Shown piece after piece: positions 54,722-62,566 of a stretch of 64,000 nt of DNA (its first letter is position 1; each line of letters opens with the position of its first letter). Below the pieces are notes generated by a model, which worked only from the letters and a program-made list of their open reading frames with translations, was not told the DNA's origin and did not search any database. Source of the stretch: Saccharothrix deserti (lineage in GTDB: Bacteria; Actinomycetota; Actinomycetes; Mycobacteriales; Pseudonocardiaceae); NCBI RefSeq assembly GCF_009769385.1, contig NZ_VKAB01000027.1:62001-126000 (forward strand), given 5' to 3'. A program made the position numbers and the translations under genes.

Positions 54722-55411
54722 TCAGCCGGTCAGGTCGTCCAACGCCCGCTGCGCCGCCTCCAGCTCCGCCCGCAGCTGCTCCACGCGGGCGAGATGACGT
54801 TCCCGCGCCGCGCTGAGCACGCTCTCCACCGCCTCGTCGACCTCCGCGGGCAGCAGTTTCGCCGCCTGCGACACCGCCGACGCGGCCACCGGCGCGGCCT
54901 TCAACGTGCGCTTCGAACCCCACTGCACGTCGACCGTCCACTCGCCGTCGGCGGTCGACACCAGCGTCACCGTCACCTCGGCCGGCTTCGCCTGCTTGCG
55001 CGCCGGGGGCTTGCGCTCGGCGGGCTTGCGCTCGGCGGCCGGAGGTGCGGGCGCGGGAGCGGGCTTCGGGGGCGGCGGCGCGGGCGTGTAGATGTGCTCG
55101 ACCGGCGCGGGCGCCTCGGGTTCGGCCGCCTTCGCCGCGACGGGCGCGGGCGCACGTCTGCGCGGAGCTGGTTTCTCCACCGTCAGCTCGGCCGGGGAGA
55201 ACGACAGCTCGTCCTTCTCCCCCGTCGGCCGCACCTGGATGTAGTCGCCCTCGGCGGGTTCGGTGAACGCCACCACCTTCGCCGACCGCCCGGCCTCCAC
55301 CCCGACCGCGGCGGAGGTGAACCAGACCGCGGGCGGGCGGCCGGCGGCCAGTTCCGCGCGCAAGTGGTCGATGTCCTGGGGGGACAACGAGCTCTGCTTC
55401 GCCTTCGCCAT
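54722..55411 (-). CDS. DUF6319 family protein (long form)
   Basis: A 229-residue paralogue of the protein at 5621-6037. Residues 1-70 are an N-terminal domain absent from the short form (LSPQDIDHLRAELAAGRPPA, then AVGVEAGRSAKVVAF and GDYIQVRP). Residues about 75-145 are a Pro/Ala/Lys-rich linker with APAPAPPA and ERKPAERKPPARKQ repeats. Residues about 146-229 are the shared domain (VTVTLVSTADGEWTVDVQWG, then a C-terminal coiled coil VEQLRAELEAAQRALDDL). ATG 55411 with GGAGG. Function unknown; the linker resembles those of nucleoid proteins. The 5' leader carries the copy-C hairpin. Confidence 0.75.
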   Translation of the reverse strand: MAKAKQSSLSPQDIDHLRAELAAGRPPAVWFTSAAVGVEAGRSAKVVAFTEPAEGDYIQVRPTGEKDELSFSPAELTVEKPAPRRRAPAPVAAKAAEPEAPAPVEHIYTPAPPPPKPAPAPAPPAAERKPAERKPPARKQAKPAEVTVTLVSTADGEWTVDVQWGSKRTLKAAPVAASAVSQAAKLLPAEVDEAVESVLSAARERHLARVEQLRAELEAAQRALDDLTG

Positions 55412-55475
55412 CGGTACCTCCACGACTTGCACAAGACCTGTCGGGTGCAGCTTGCCCTACCGCACCGACAGTTTT

Positions 55476-55506
55476 GAATTGCCGCTGCTCCGCAGACGGC
55501 GACCTC
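55476..55506 (-). repeat. Structured intergenic element, copy C (second hairpin only)
   Basis: On the minus strand GAGGTCGC runs straight into the hairpin GCCGTCTGCGGAGCAGCGGC (55500-55481) followed by AATTC. The first double stem seen in copies A and B is missing. It ends 64 bp before the DUF6319 start, in the same orientation. Confidence 0.65.
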
Positions 55507-55570
55507 GCACGGGGGCGGGTTTCTTGCTTACAGGCGTGGTACAGCAGTTCGTGGTGGCGCGGTGGGCTGG

Positions 55571-58324
55571 TCAGGAACCGAACGTGATCCAGTTGACGTT
55601 GACGAAGTTCGCGGGCTGGCCGCTGGTGAAGGTGACGTACACGTCGTGCTTGCCGGTGAGGCCGCTGATGTTGGCGGGCACGGTGCGCCAGCTCTGCCAG
55701 CCGCCGGTGTCGGCGACGGCGAAGCTGCCGACCGGCGTGGCCGTGGGGCTGCCGATCCGGACCTCCACCAGACCGCTGACACCGCCGGCCGCGCCACTGG
55801 CGACGCGGGCGACGAACTGCCGCCCGGTGCGGGTGCCGAAGTCGACGCCCCGGTAGAGCGCCCAGTCGCCATTGGCGACGGCGGCGATGTTCTGGCCGCC
55901 ACCGGTGTCCGTGGTGGTCTCCTTGACCAGGCCGTTGTGCTGGTCGTAGGACTCGGCCTGGATGGTGCCGAAGGCGTCACGGCTGGGCGGCGGGGCCGTC
56001 GTGGTCGTCGTCGTGGTGGACGTGGTCGTAGTAGTAGTGGGGTTCACACCACCCGATCCGGAGTCCACGCCGCTGCCCGCCGGCCCGCGCCACGCGGTGG
56101 ACGACGCCGGCACGGACAGGGTCTGCCCGTCGGAGAACGTCACGGTGGTCGCCGCCGTGCCGGGGTTGTAGGCCACGTACGTGCGGGCGCCGTTCTTGCT
56201 CAGCACGGCGTGCGTCGGCACGTTCGCCGTGACGGAAAGATCGGGTGTGCCGTAGGTGTCGAGCGACGTGACCCAGTGGTAGGCGTGTGCCCGTGAGTCG
56301 CCGTCCTCCGGGGTCAGGCCGCCGCCGTAGTTGGCCAGTGCCTGCGCCGGGTCGGCGATCGCCAGGAACTGGGTGATGACGTCCTTCCACTCGACCTCGG
56401 TGCCGCCGTTGTTGGCGCGCAGTTCGTTGACGTTGGCGATGATGTCGGCCTTGTAGTCCGCGTGGTACAGCGAGCCGCCGGTGATCGGCAGCATGTTGAT
56501 GCCGTGGATCTCCTCCGGGTTCGCCGTCCACCACGTGCTGTAGCTGCCGCCCGCGCCCCACACGATGCCGAGCGTGTCGTGGCCGAAGGACGACGGGAAC
56601 ACCGCGTTGTCCTTGTCGAACCAGTACTGGCCGATCGTGGTCTCCTGCGTGGTGTGCAGGTAGATGCCCGCGTCGCGCAGCGCGGTGTCCCCGGTGGCCT
56701 GGCCGAACAGCACCGCGGCGGTGGCGAACATCATCGCCTCGGACGACGACTCCTCGTTGTTGCCGTGCGCGAACCCGGCGTGGCCGGACGCCCAGCCGTG
56801 CCCCGCGTACGCGTCGAAGTTGCGCAGGAACGGGAAGCGCGTCTCCGCGCGGTCGTAGTTGTTCGCGTCCTTGACCAGCAGCTTGACCATGCCGCCGTAA
56901 CGGGAGTCGGACGCCCACGCCGGGTCGTGCTGCGCGAGCACGGCGGCGGCGAGCACGTAGTAGCCGTAGTGGAAGTGGTGGTCGTTCAGCTCGGCGTCGC
57001 TGCCGAAGCCCGCGCGGTAGCCGATCAGCGTGCCCCACGTCGCGTCGTAGGCGAAGTGCTTGTCGGCCTCGCCGGGCGTCGCGGTGAGCCAGTCGGTGAG
57101 CCGGTCGCGGACCAGCGCCAGCAGCCGGTCGCGGCCCGCCGTGTACCCGATCTGGTTCGCCACCCGCGCGAGTGCCGCCAGGCGCCACAGGGCCTTGCCG
57201 GTCCAGTAGGTGTCGGCCGCGCCCTTCCACGGGTCGGCGGCGTTCAGCTCCTGGTCGATCTCGGCCCGCAGCCGGTTCCGGTCGGCTGCCGAGGACAGGG
57301 GAAGCGCCGGCAGGACGCCGTTGAACGTGCTGCGGGTCGTGAACGACGAGCCCTCGCGCAACCGCATCTCACCGCGCGGCGAGGTGTAGCGGTGGGCGGT
57401 GACGCTGTCGGCGGAGTTGAGCCACTGGTGCCGGTAGAGGGCCTGCAGGGTGCCCGTCTGGGTGCCCTGGCGGGCCGTGGTCGCGGCCGTGTAGGTGGCG
57501 CTGAGCTGGGCGTTCGCCGAGTCGTACGTCCAGTTGACCTTGGTATCGGTGACGAAGGAGAACGCGTAGCGCTGGAACAGGGGCAGCGCGTCGCGGTTCG
57601 GCAGCACGGCCACCGAGAAGAAGCCGGCCGACGCCGTGGCCTCGGCGGCGCCGACGACCGACCAGGCGCTCGGCGCGAACAACGCGTAGTCGCGGCCGTT
57701 GACCGTGACGCCGAGCGTGGTGCCGGTGTTGCTCCAGATCGTGGTGGCGCCGTTGAACCCGACCCTGGCCGCGCCGCCGGTCGCCTCCGCGTACACGTAC
57801 GGCGAGCCGTGGCCGATGGTGGTGCGCAGGGTGCGCGCGCCGTCGGTCCACAGTGGAGTGACGGTCCAGTCGGACCAGCCGTCGACCTCGGTGCGCGGCG
57901 CGTTGAGGCCGCTGACGCCGACGAACAGGTCGTCCTGGTGCATGAACTCGTAGAACCTGCCGTCGGAGGTGACGTTCGGGCTGGTCGGGTAGCCGACACC
58001 CAGGCCTTGCGCCGCCGCGTGGAAGGTCAGCGGGTGGGCGTACATGTTCTCGGAGTAGGGGTTGCCCGCGTAGCGCTGGAAGGCCAGTGACGACCACCAG
58101 TCGTTGGTCGGGACCGGGCGGCCGGCCATCCGGGCGGTGACCTTCGGCGTCACGGCCGCGCCGTCCGAGTTCGACGGGCCGACCGCGCCCGCCGGGCGGG
58201 TGGTGGCGTAGCTGCCCGCGCCGACCGTCACGGCGCCGGCCGTTCCGGGCAGGGCGAGGGGGATCGCGGCAGCCGCGGCCACGGCGACCGCAGCGGCCGC
58301 CAGGTGGGGGCGGATTGAACGCAC
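55571..58324 (-). CDS. Secreted GH81 endo-beta-1,3-glucanase with C-terminal CBM6
   Basis: A 917-residue secreted enzyme. The signal peptide (RSIRPHLAAAAVAVAAAAAI..) is cut near AGAVTVG. The GH81 catalytic domain spans about residues 40-720: PVPTNDWWSSLAFQRY at its start, the conserved DDHHFHYGYYV-like stretch (NDHHFHYGYYVLAAAV) and NNEESSSEAMMF with the catalytic Glu. A Thr-rich linker (about 770-785, TTTTTTSTTTTTT) leads to a CBM6-type sugar-binding domain (IQAESYDQHNGL, NGDWALYRGVDFG). It cuts beta-1,3-glucans such as those in fungal walls. GTG 58324 with GGAGG. A LacI-type operator lies 31 bp upstream. Confidence 0.92.
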   Translation of the reverse strand: MRSIRPHLAAAAVAVAAAAAIPLALPGTAGAVTVGAGSYATTRPAGAVGPSNSDGAAVTPKVTARMAGRPVPTNDWWSSLAFQRYAGNPYSENMYAHPLTFHAAAQGLGVGYPTSPNVTSDGRFYEFMHQDDLFVGVSGLNAPRTEVDGWSDWTVTPLWTDGARTLRTTIGHGSPYVYAEATGGAARVGFNGATTIWSNTGTTLGVTVNGRDYALFAPSAWSVVGAAEATASAGFFSVAVLPNRDALPLFQRYAFSFVTDTKVNWTYDSANAQLSATYTAATTARQGTQTGTLQALYRHQWLNSADSVTAHRYTSPRGEMRLREGSSFTTRSTFNGVLPALPLSSAADRNRLRAEIDQELNAADPWKGAADTYWTGKALWRLAALARVANQIGYTAGRDRLLALVRDRLTDWLTATPGEADKHFAYDATWGTLIGYRAGFGSDAELNDHHFHYGYYVLAAAVLAQHDPAWASDSRYGGMVKLLVKDANNYDRAETRFPFLRNFDAYAGHGWASGHAGFAHGNNEESSSEAMMFATAAVLFGQATGDTALRDAGIYLHTTQETTIGQYWFDKDNAVFPSSFGHDTLGIVWGAGGSYSTWWTANPEEIHGINMLPITGGSLYHADYKADIIANVNELRANNGGTEVEWKDVITQFLAIADPAQALANYGGGLTPEDGDSRAHAYHWVTSLDTYGTPDLSVTANVPTHAVLSKNGARTYVAYNPGTAATTVTFSDGQTLSVPASSTAWRGPAGSGVDSGSGGVNPTTTTTTSTTTTTTTAPPPSRDAFGTIQAESYDQHNGLVKETTTDTGGGQNIAAVANGDWALYRGVDFGTRTGRQFVARVASGAAGGVSGLVEVRIGSPTATPVGSFAVADTGGWQSWRTVPANISGLTGKHDVYVTFTSGQPANFVNVNWITFGS

Positions 58325-58354
58325 GGGGACCTCCAGCAGGGGACTCACAGCACT

Positions 58355-58370
58355 GTGAGAGCGCTCTCAC
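58355..58370. promoter_or_regulatory. LacI-type operator upstream of the glucanase
   Basis: GTGAGAGCGCTCTCAC is a perfect 16-bp palindrome with the central CG typical of LacI-family sites (compare the CebR-like core GAGCGCTC). It would mediate sugar-responsive control of the GH81 gene. Confidence 0.75.
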
Positions 58371-58453
58371 GCATCGCAAACGGTAAACCCGTGGTTGCTG
58401 TCTGTCTACGGCCGACCGTTCTGACCCTGTCAAGAGCCGGGGGGCGCCTGGCG

Positions 58454-58651
58454 CTATTCCTCGACCCGGAGGCGGTACTCGCAGCCGTACTCGACGGCGT
58501 ACTGGAGGTCGTAGTGGTGCACGATCTTGGGACCGCCGTGCAGGTGAACGTGGGTGACGGTCTGCTTCGGCGACTCGGGCGGCTTGGCGTGCGAGTCGAC
58601 CCGGCCGTCCAGAGGGCCGCCGACGAACCGCACCACATACGCATGCGTCAT
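58454..58651 (-). CDS. Hypothetical protein, 65 residues
   Basis: A small protein, MTHAYVVRFVGGPLDGRVDS at the start and YDLQYAVEYGCEYRLRVEE at the end. GGPLDG near the N-terminus and the alternating hydrophobic pattern suggest a small beta-rich fold. ATG 58651 has GGGAGG 9 nt upstream, so the gene is real. Family not recognised; the HVHLHGGPKIVHHYD stretch is His-rich (five His in 12). It lies upstream of the glucanase on the same strand with 130 bp between, so it is probably separate from it. Confidence 0.65.
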   Translation of the reverse strand: MTHAYVVRFVGGPLDGRVDSHAKPPESPKQTVTHVHLHGGPKIVHHYDLQYAVEYGCEYRLRVEE

Positions 58652-58749
58652 CGACTTGCCTCCCTCTCTTCGGCGTTGCCGTCCATCGTACGAGAGGACC
58701 AGTCGGATCGCGGCTGAACCGAGGCCGGAAACAGCCGGTTGGCGCAAAG

Positions 58750-59637
58750 TCAGTGCCCGAACCAGCGGTCCGCCAACTCGTCCAGGGTCTTGGCCCGGGT
58801 CGGCACCTCGCGCAGGTACCAGGGCAGGTTCGAGTAGACGTGCAGCAGCGTGTAGGCGAGCACCTTGCGCGGGTCGACCGTGCGGCCGTACCCGTCGTGC
58901 AACGCCCGGTTGGCCTTCCGGTCACCGCGAGTGAGGAAGACGCCGGTGGCGACGAACTCGTACTCGCGGGCGGCGCGCATGGCGGGCTCGAAGTCGAACA
59001 GGCCGCTGAGCCGTCCGTCGGCGATGAGCAGGTGGGCGCTCATCACCTCGGTGTGCGCCAGCACCAACTCGGGTCGCCCCAGGTCCACACCGTCCAGGAA
59101 GTCGGGGATCTGCTCCAACCACTCCGCCCCGAGCTCCCGCCTCCGCTGCCGTTCGACGCACCCGTCCCGCTGGACCCGCACGAACTCGGCCCAGTCGCCC
59201 GGCTCCAACTCCGGCGGCGTGACGTCGTGCAGCGCGGCCAACGCCTCACCGACCTGCCGTGACACGTCCTGCCGCGCGTCCTCGTCCAGTCGCGGCCACA
59301 CGTCCTTCAGGCTCTCGCCGTGCAGGCGTTCCATGAGGACATAACCCCACCCACCGAACTCACCGGCCGCGTACAACCCGGGCGTCGGCACCGGCAACCG
59401 CCCCCGCACGGCTTCCAACACGTCCCGCTCGATCGCCACCTCGTCCAGGTGGACGGTGGGGAACAACTTGAGCACATGCCCATCCCCCACCGCGTAAACC
59501 GGCAACGACCCGTCCACGAACCGCTCGACGTCACCGGACACCCCGAGGTGGGCGCACAACGCCCCCACACCGGGCCGCAACGCCTCGTCGTCGAGCGCGT
59601 CGAACTGCTCTTCGGTAACCGCCGCCGGGAAGCTCAC
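58750..59637 (-). CDS. Phosphotransferase (APH/choline-kinase-like fold) with altered catalytic loop
   Basis: A 295-residue kinase-like protein. The N-lobe contains VLKLFP (ATP-binding Lys) and AIERDVLEAVRGRLPVPTP, and LMERLHGESL forms the hinge. The catalytic loop, usually H-x-D-x4-N, reads LAHTEVMSAHLLI, so Asp is Glu and Asn is His. The metal-binding motif is LFDFEPAM. This may be a branch with shifted chemistry or a weak enzyme; I recall similar HTEVM-type loops in other actinobacterial proteins but cannot check. Substrate unknown. GTG 59637. Upstream, a 49-bp gap separates it from LigD on the same strand. Confidence 0.75.
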   Translation of the reverse strand: MSFPAAVTEEQFDALDDEALRPGVGALCAHLGVSGDVERFVDGSLPVYAVGDGHVLKLFPTVHLDEVAIERDVLEAVRGRLPVPTPGLYAAGEFGGWGYVLMERLHGESLKDVWPRLDEDARQDVSRQVGEALAALHDVTPPELEPGDWAEFVRVQRDGCVERQRRRELGAEWLEQIPDFLDGVDLGRPELVLAHTEVMSAHLLIADGRLSGLFDFEPAMRAAREYEFVATGVFLTRGDRKANRALHDGYGRTVDPRKVLAYTLLHVYSNLPWYLREVPTRAKTLDELADRWFGH

Positions 59638-59686
59638 GCGCGGGACGCTAGATCGCCTCCCCGATCCGGCGCGAGCGAATATCGGG

Positions 59687-60682
59687 TCAGTCGGCCTTCT
59701 TACGCGACGGCTGCACCCGCATCGGCTCGCCGGGCATCTTGGGGTAGTCCGGCGGGTACGGCATTTCGCCTCGGTCGTCGGCCTCGTACCACTCCAGCAG
59801 GGTCTCGATGCCGAACGCCTCGTCGTCCAGGCCCGCATGCGGATCGCCGTTGTCCGCCAAGTACTTCGGCACGGTGAACACGTCGAACTCGTCCGGGTCC
59901 ACAGTGGACAGGCGCTCCCACGTCACCGGAGTCGACACGGTGGCGCGCGGGGTGCCGCGGACGGACCAGGCGGACGCGATGGTGCGGTCCCGGGCGGCCT
60001 GGTTGAAGTCCAGGAACACGCGTTCGCCGCGTTCCTCCTTCCACCACGACGTGGTCGCCTTGTCCGGCGCCCGCCGCTCCACCTCGCGCGCCAGCGCGAT
60101 CACGGCGTGCCGCACGTCCACGAAATCCCACTCCGGCCGGATGCGCACGGCCACGTGGACGCCCCGACCGCCGGACGTCTTGGGGTACCCGGTGAACCCC
60201 AGCTCGTCCAGCACCTCCCGCAGCACCATCGCGACCTCGACCGCGTCCCGGAAGTCCGTGCCCGGCTGCGGGTCGAGGTCGACGCGCAGCTCGTCCGGTC
60301 GATCGGTGTCCGACCGCCGCACGGGCCACGGGTGGAAGTCGAACGTCCCCAGGTTCGCCGCCCACGCCAGCACCGCGGGCTCGGTCGGGCACACCTCGTC
60401 CGCCGGCCGCCCGGACGGGAACTTGACGCGCGCCGTCTCGACCCACTCGGGCGCCCCCTTGGGCAGCCGCTTCTGGTAGAACGCCTCCCCGGTCACCCCG
60501 TCGACGAACCGCTTCAACGTGGTCGGCCGGTCGCGCAGCACGCGCAGCAGCGGTTCGGCGACAGCCAGGTAGTACTCGACCACCTGCAGCTTGCTGATCC
60601 CGCGCTCGGGGAAGTAGACCTTGCCCGGGTTCGACACCCGCACCACGCGTTCGCCGACGTTCAGTTCCACAGCCTGGGCCAC
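59687..60682 (-). CDS. LigD-type polymerase domain protein (non-homologous end joining)
   Basis: A 331-residue protein of the LigD polymerase (primase-like) family. It starts with VRVSNPGKVYFPERGISKLQVVEYY, the standard entry of this domain; the catalytic acids are in LRVDLDPQPG, and a His/Arg set is in KTSGGRGVHVAV. It adds nucleotides or ribonucleotides at broken DNA ends with Ku. Here it stands alone without the ligase or nuclease parts. No ku gene is in the window, and the nearest ligase is LigC at 50204. GTG 60682; the next gene to the right is a TetR on the same strand (30-bp gap). Confidence 0.88.
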   Translation of the reverse strand: MAQAVELNVGERVVRVSNPGKVYFPERGISKLQVVEYYLAVAEPLLRVLRDRPTTLKRFVDGVTGEAFYQKRLPKGAPEWVETARVKFPSGRPADEVCPTEPAVLAWAANLGTFDFHPWPVRRSDTDRPDELRVDLDPQPGTDFRDAVEVAMVLREVLDELGFTGYPKTSGGRGVHVAVRIRPEWDFVDVRHAVIALAREVERRAPDKATTSWWKEERGERVFLDFNQAARDRTIASAWSVRGTPRATVSTPVTWERLSTVDPDEFDVFTVPKYLADNGDPHAGLDDEAFGIETLLEWYEADDRGEMPYPPDYPKMPGEPMRVQPSRKKAD

Positions 60683-60712
60683 GTGGGCGAGCCTAACCAA
60701 CGAACCACCGAC

Positions 60713-61327
60713 TCACCCAGGCACTCGCGCCGCCAGCCCGGTGACGAACGCGTTCAGCGCCAACTCGAAGCTGTCGTGGTCCAGTTCCCGCGCCACGGAC
60801 GTCAGCAGGTGGGCCTTGTCCAGGTTCGGGTACCGGTCCCGGTAGAACGCCTGGTCCTCGGAGAACCCGCTGGAGAACGACGTGAGCGCGGCGCCGAACA
60901 CCAGGTACAGCAACGACGCCGCGATCATGGTCGCCTCCCGCCGCGACCACCCCGCCGACACCAGCCCGCCGTGCACCACGTCCAGCCGGCGCAGCGACGC
61001 CTCGCGGTGCGCCGGCCCGTACGCCAGGAACGGCACGATGTTGGGGTGCTCGGCCAGCGCCGCCCGGTAGGAACGGGCGCAGCTGAGCAGGCCCTGCCGC
61101 CAGTCGCCGCTCTCGAACCCGGACACGTCGACCTTCTCCAGGATCCCGGCCGCCACCTCGTGCAGCAGATCGTCCTTCGTGCTCACGTGCCCGTACAGCG
61201 ACGCGGCCTGAACACCCAGCTCGGCGGCGAGTTTGCGCATCGACAGGCCGTCGAGCCCGTCCCGGTCGATGATGTGGAGTGCGGCGGTCCGGATGCGCGA
61301 GGCACTCAGGATGGGGTTCCTCGGCAT
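60713..61327 (-). CDS. TetR family regulator of the adjacent acyl-CoA dehydrogenases
   Basis: A 204-residue TetR. The HTH is RIRTAALHIIDRDGLDGLSMRKLAAELGVQAASLYGHVSTKDDLL. The C-terminal domain is typical of TetR proteins of the AcrR branch (HPNIVPFLAYGPAHREASLRRLDVV). ATG 61327. It is divergent from the two acyl-CoA dehydrogenase genes, and two overlapping palindromes lie between (61362-61393). It is thus the probable repressor of the dehydrogenase operon, perhaps released by an acyl-CoA. It differs from the CTAAGC regulator in both sequence and site. Confidence 0.88.
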   Translation of the reverse strand: MPRNPILSASRIRTAALHIIDRDGLDGLSMRKLAAELGVQAASLYGHVSTKDDLLHEVAAGILEKVDVSGFESGDWRQGLLSCARSYRAALAEHPNIVPFLAYGPAHREASLRRLDVVHGGLVSAGWSRREATMIAASLLYLVFGAALTSFSSGFSEDQAFYRDRYPNLDKAHLLTSVARELDHDSFELALNAFVTGLAARVPG

Positions 61328-61361
61328 GTCCGCTCCCCTTGCCTGTGGTCGTCTCCGCGCC

Positions 61362-61393
61362 TAGGTTAGATAACCTAACACCGTTCGGTTAGG
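61362..61393. promoter_or_regulatory. Two overlapping TetR-type palindromes upstream of the acyl-CoA dehydrogenase operon
   Basis: TAGGTTA-GA-TAACCTA (61362-61377) is a perfect palindrome. CCTAAC-N8-GTTAGG (61374-61393) overlaps it by four bases and runs into the AGGAGG site of the first dehydrogenase. Confidence 0.75.
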
Positions 61394-61403
61394 AGGCCAC
61401 CCG

Positions 61404-62555
61404 GTGGATCTGCGCATCTCCGACGAACACAGGCAGCTCAAGGAGCTCGCCCACCGGTTCACCGAGGAGCGGATCGTCCCGCACGCCACGCGCTGGGACC
61501 GGGACGAGGCCATCGACCGCGAGCTGGTGCCCGCCCTCGGCGAGGTCGGCTTCCTCGGCCTGGGCATCGACGAGGAGCACGGCGGCTCCGGCGGCGACAA
61601 CCTGGCCTACTGCCTGGTGTTGGAGGAGATCGCCCGAGGCGACTCGGCGGTGCGCGGCATCATCTCCGTCTCCCTCGGCCTGGTCGCCAAGACCATCTTC
61701 AAACACGGCACCGACCAGCAGAAACAACGCTGGCTGCCCGGCCTGTGCGCGGGCCGTCGACTGGGCTGCTTCGGCCTGACCGAACCCGGCACCGGCTCCG
61801 ACGCCGCGTCCCTGGCCACCAAAGCCGTCCGCGACGGCGACGACTGGCTGATCACCGGCCGGAAGGTGTTCATCACCAACGGGACGTGGGCCGACGTGGC
61901 GTTGGTCTTCGCCCGCACCGGCGGCCCCGGCCCGAAGGGCATCACCGCGTTCCTCGTGCCGACCGACTCGCCCGGCTTCCGGGCCACCGAGATCCACGGC
62001 AAGCTCGGCATGCGCGGCCAGGCCACCGCCGAACTCACCCTCGACCAGGTCCGGGTCCCCGACGAGAACCGCCTCGGCGACGAGGGCGCGGGCTTCAAGC
62101 TGGCCATGGCGTCCCTCGACCGTGGCCGGATGTCCGTCGCCGCAGGCTGCGTCGGCGCCGCGCGCGGTGCACTGGAGGCGAGCCTCGAGTACGCCAAGGA
62201 ACGCGAGCAGTTCGGCAAGCCCATCGCGGGCTTCCAGCTCGTGCAGGAACTCCTGGCCGACATGGCGGTGGAAACCGACGCCGCCCGGCTGCTCACGTGG
62301 CGGTGCGCGGACCTCGCCGACCGGGGCGAACCCTTCGGCACGGAGGCGTCCATGGCGAAGCTCTACGCCAGCGAAGCCGCCGTCCGGGTGGCGAACAACG
62401 CCATCCAGGTCTTCGGCGGGTACGGCTACATCGACGAGTACCCGGTGGGCAAGTACCTGCGCGACACGAGGGTCACGACCCTCTACGAGGGCACCAGCCA
62501 GATCCAGAAATTGCTCATCGGCCGGGCGCTGACCGGCATCAACGCGTTCGCATAG
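61404..62555 (+). CDS. Acyl-CoA dehydrogenase (short/medium-chain type)
   Basis: A 383-residue acyl-CoA dehydrogenase. The FAD motif CFGLTEPGTGSDAASLATK and ITGRKVFITNG are present; the catalytic Glu is in the C-terminal TLYEGTSQIQKLLIGRAL, as in the medium-chain branch. It makes trans-2-enoyl-CoA. GTG 61404 has AGGAGG 7 nt upstream. It is the first gene of an operon with a second dehydrogenase (11-bp gap), both presumably repressed by the divergent TetR. Paired genes of this type can encode a mixed enzyme, but this one has complete active-site motifs. Confidence 0.92.
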   Translation: MDLRISDEHRQLKELAHRFTEERIVPHATRWDRDEAIDRELVPALGEVGFLGLGIDEEHGGSGGDNLAYCLVLEEIARGDSAVRGIISVSLGLVAKTIFKHGTDQQKQRWLPGLCAGRRLGCFGLTEPGTGSDAASLATKAVRDGDDWLITGRKVFITNGTWADVALVFARTGGPGPKGITAFLVPTDSPGFRATEIHGKLGMRGQATAELTLDQVRVPDENRLGDEGAGFKLAMASLDRGRMSVAAGCVGAARGALEASLEYAKEREQFGKPIAGFQLVQELLADMAVETDAARLLTWRCADLADRGEPFGTEASMAKLYASEAAVRVANNAIQVFGGYGYIDEYPVGKYLRDTRVTTLYEGTSQIQKLLIGRALTGINAFA

Positions 62556-62566
62556 AGGAGGACTGC

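Noticed and set aside
56000-56040. GTGGTCGT/GTAGTA repeats as a regulatory microsatellite
   Set aside because: They are codons of the Thr-rich linker in the GH81 enzyme.
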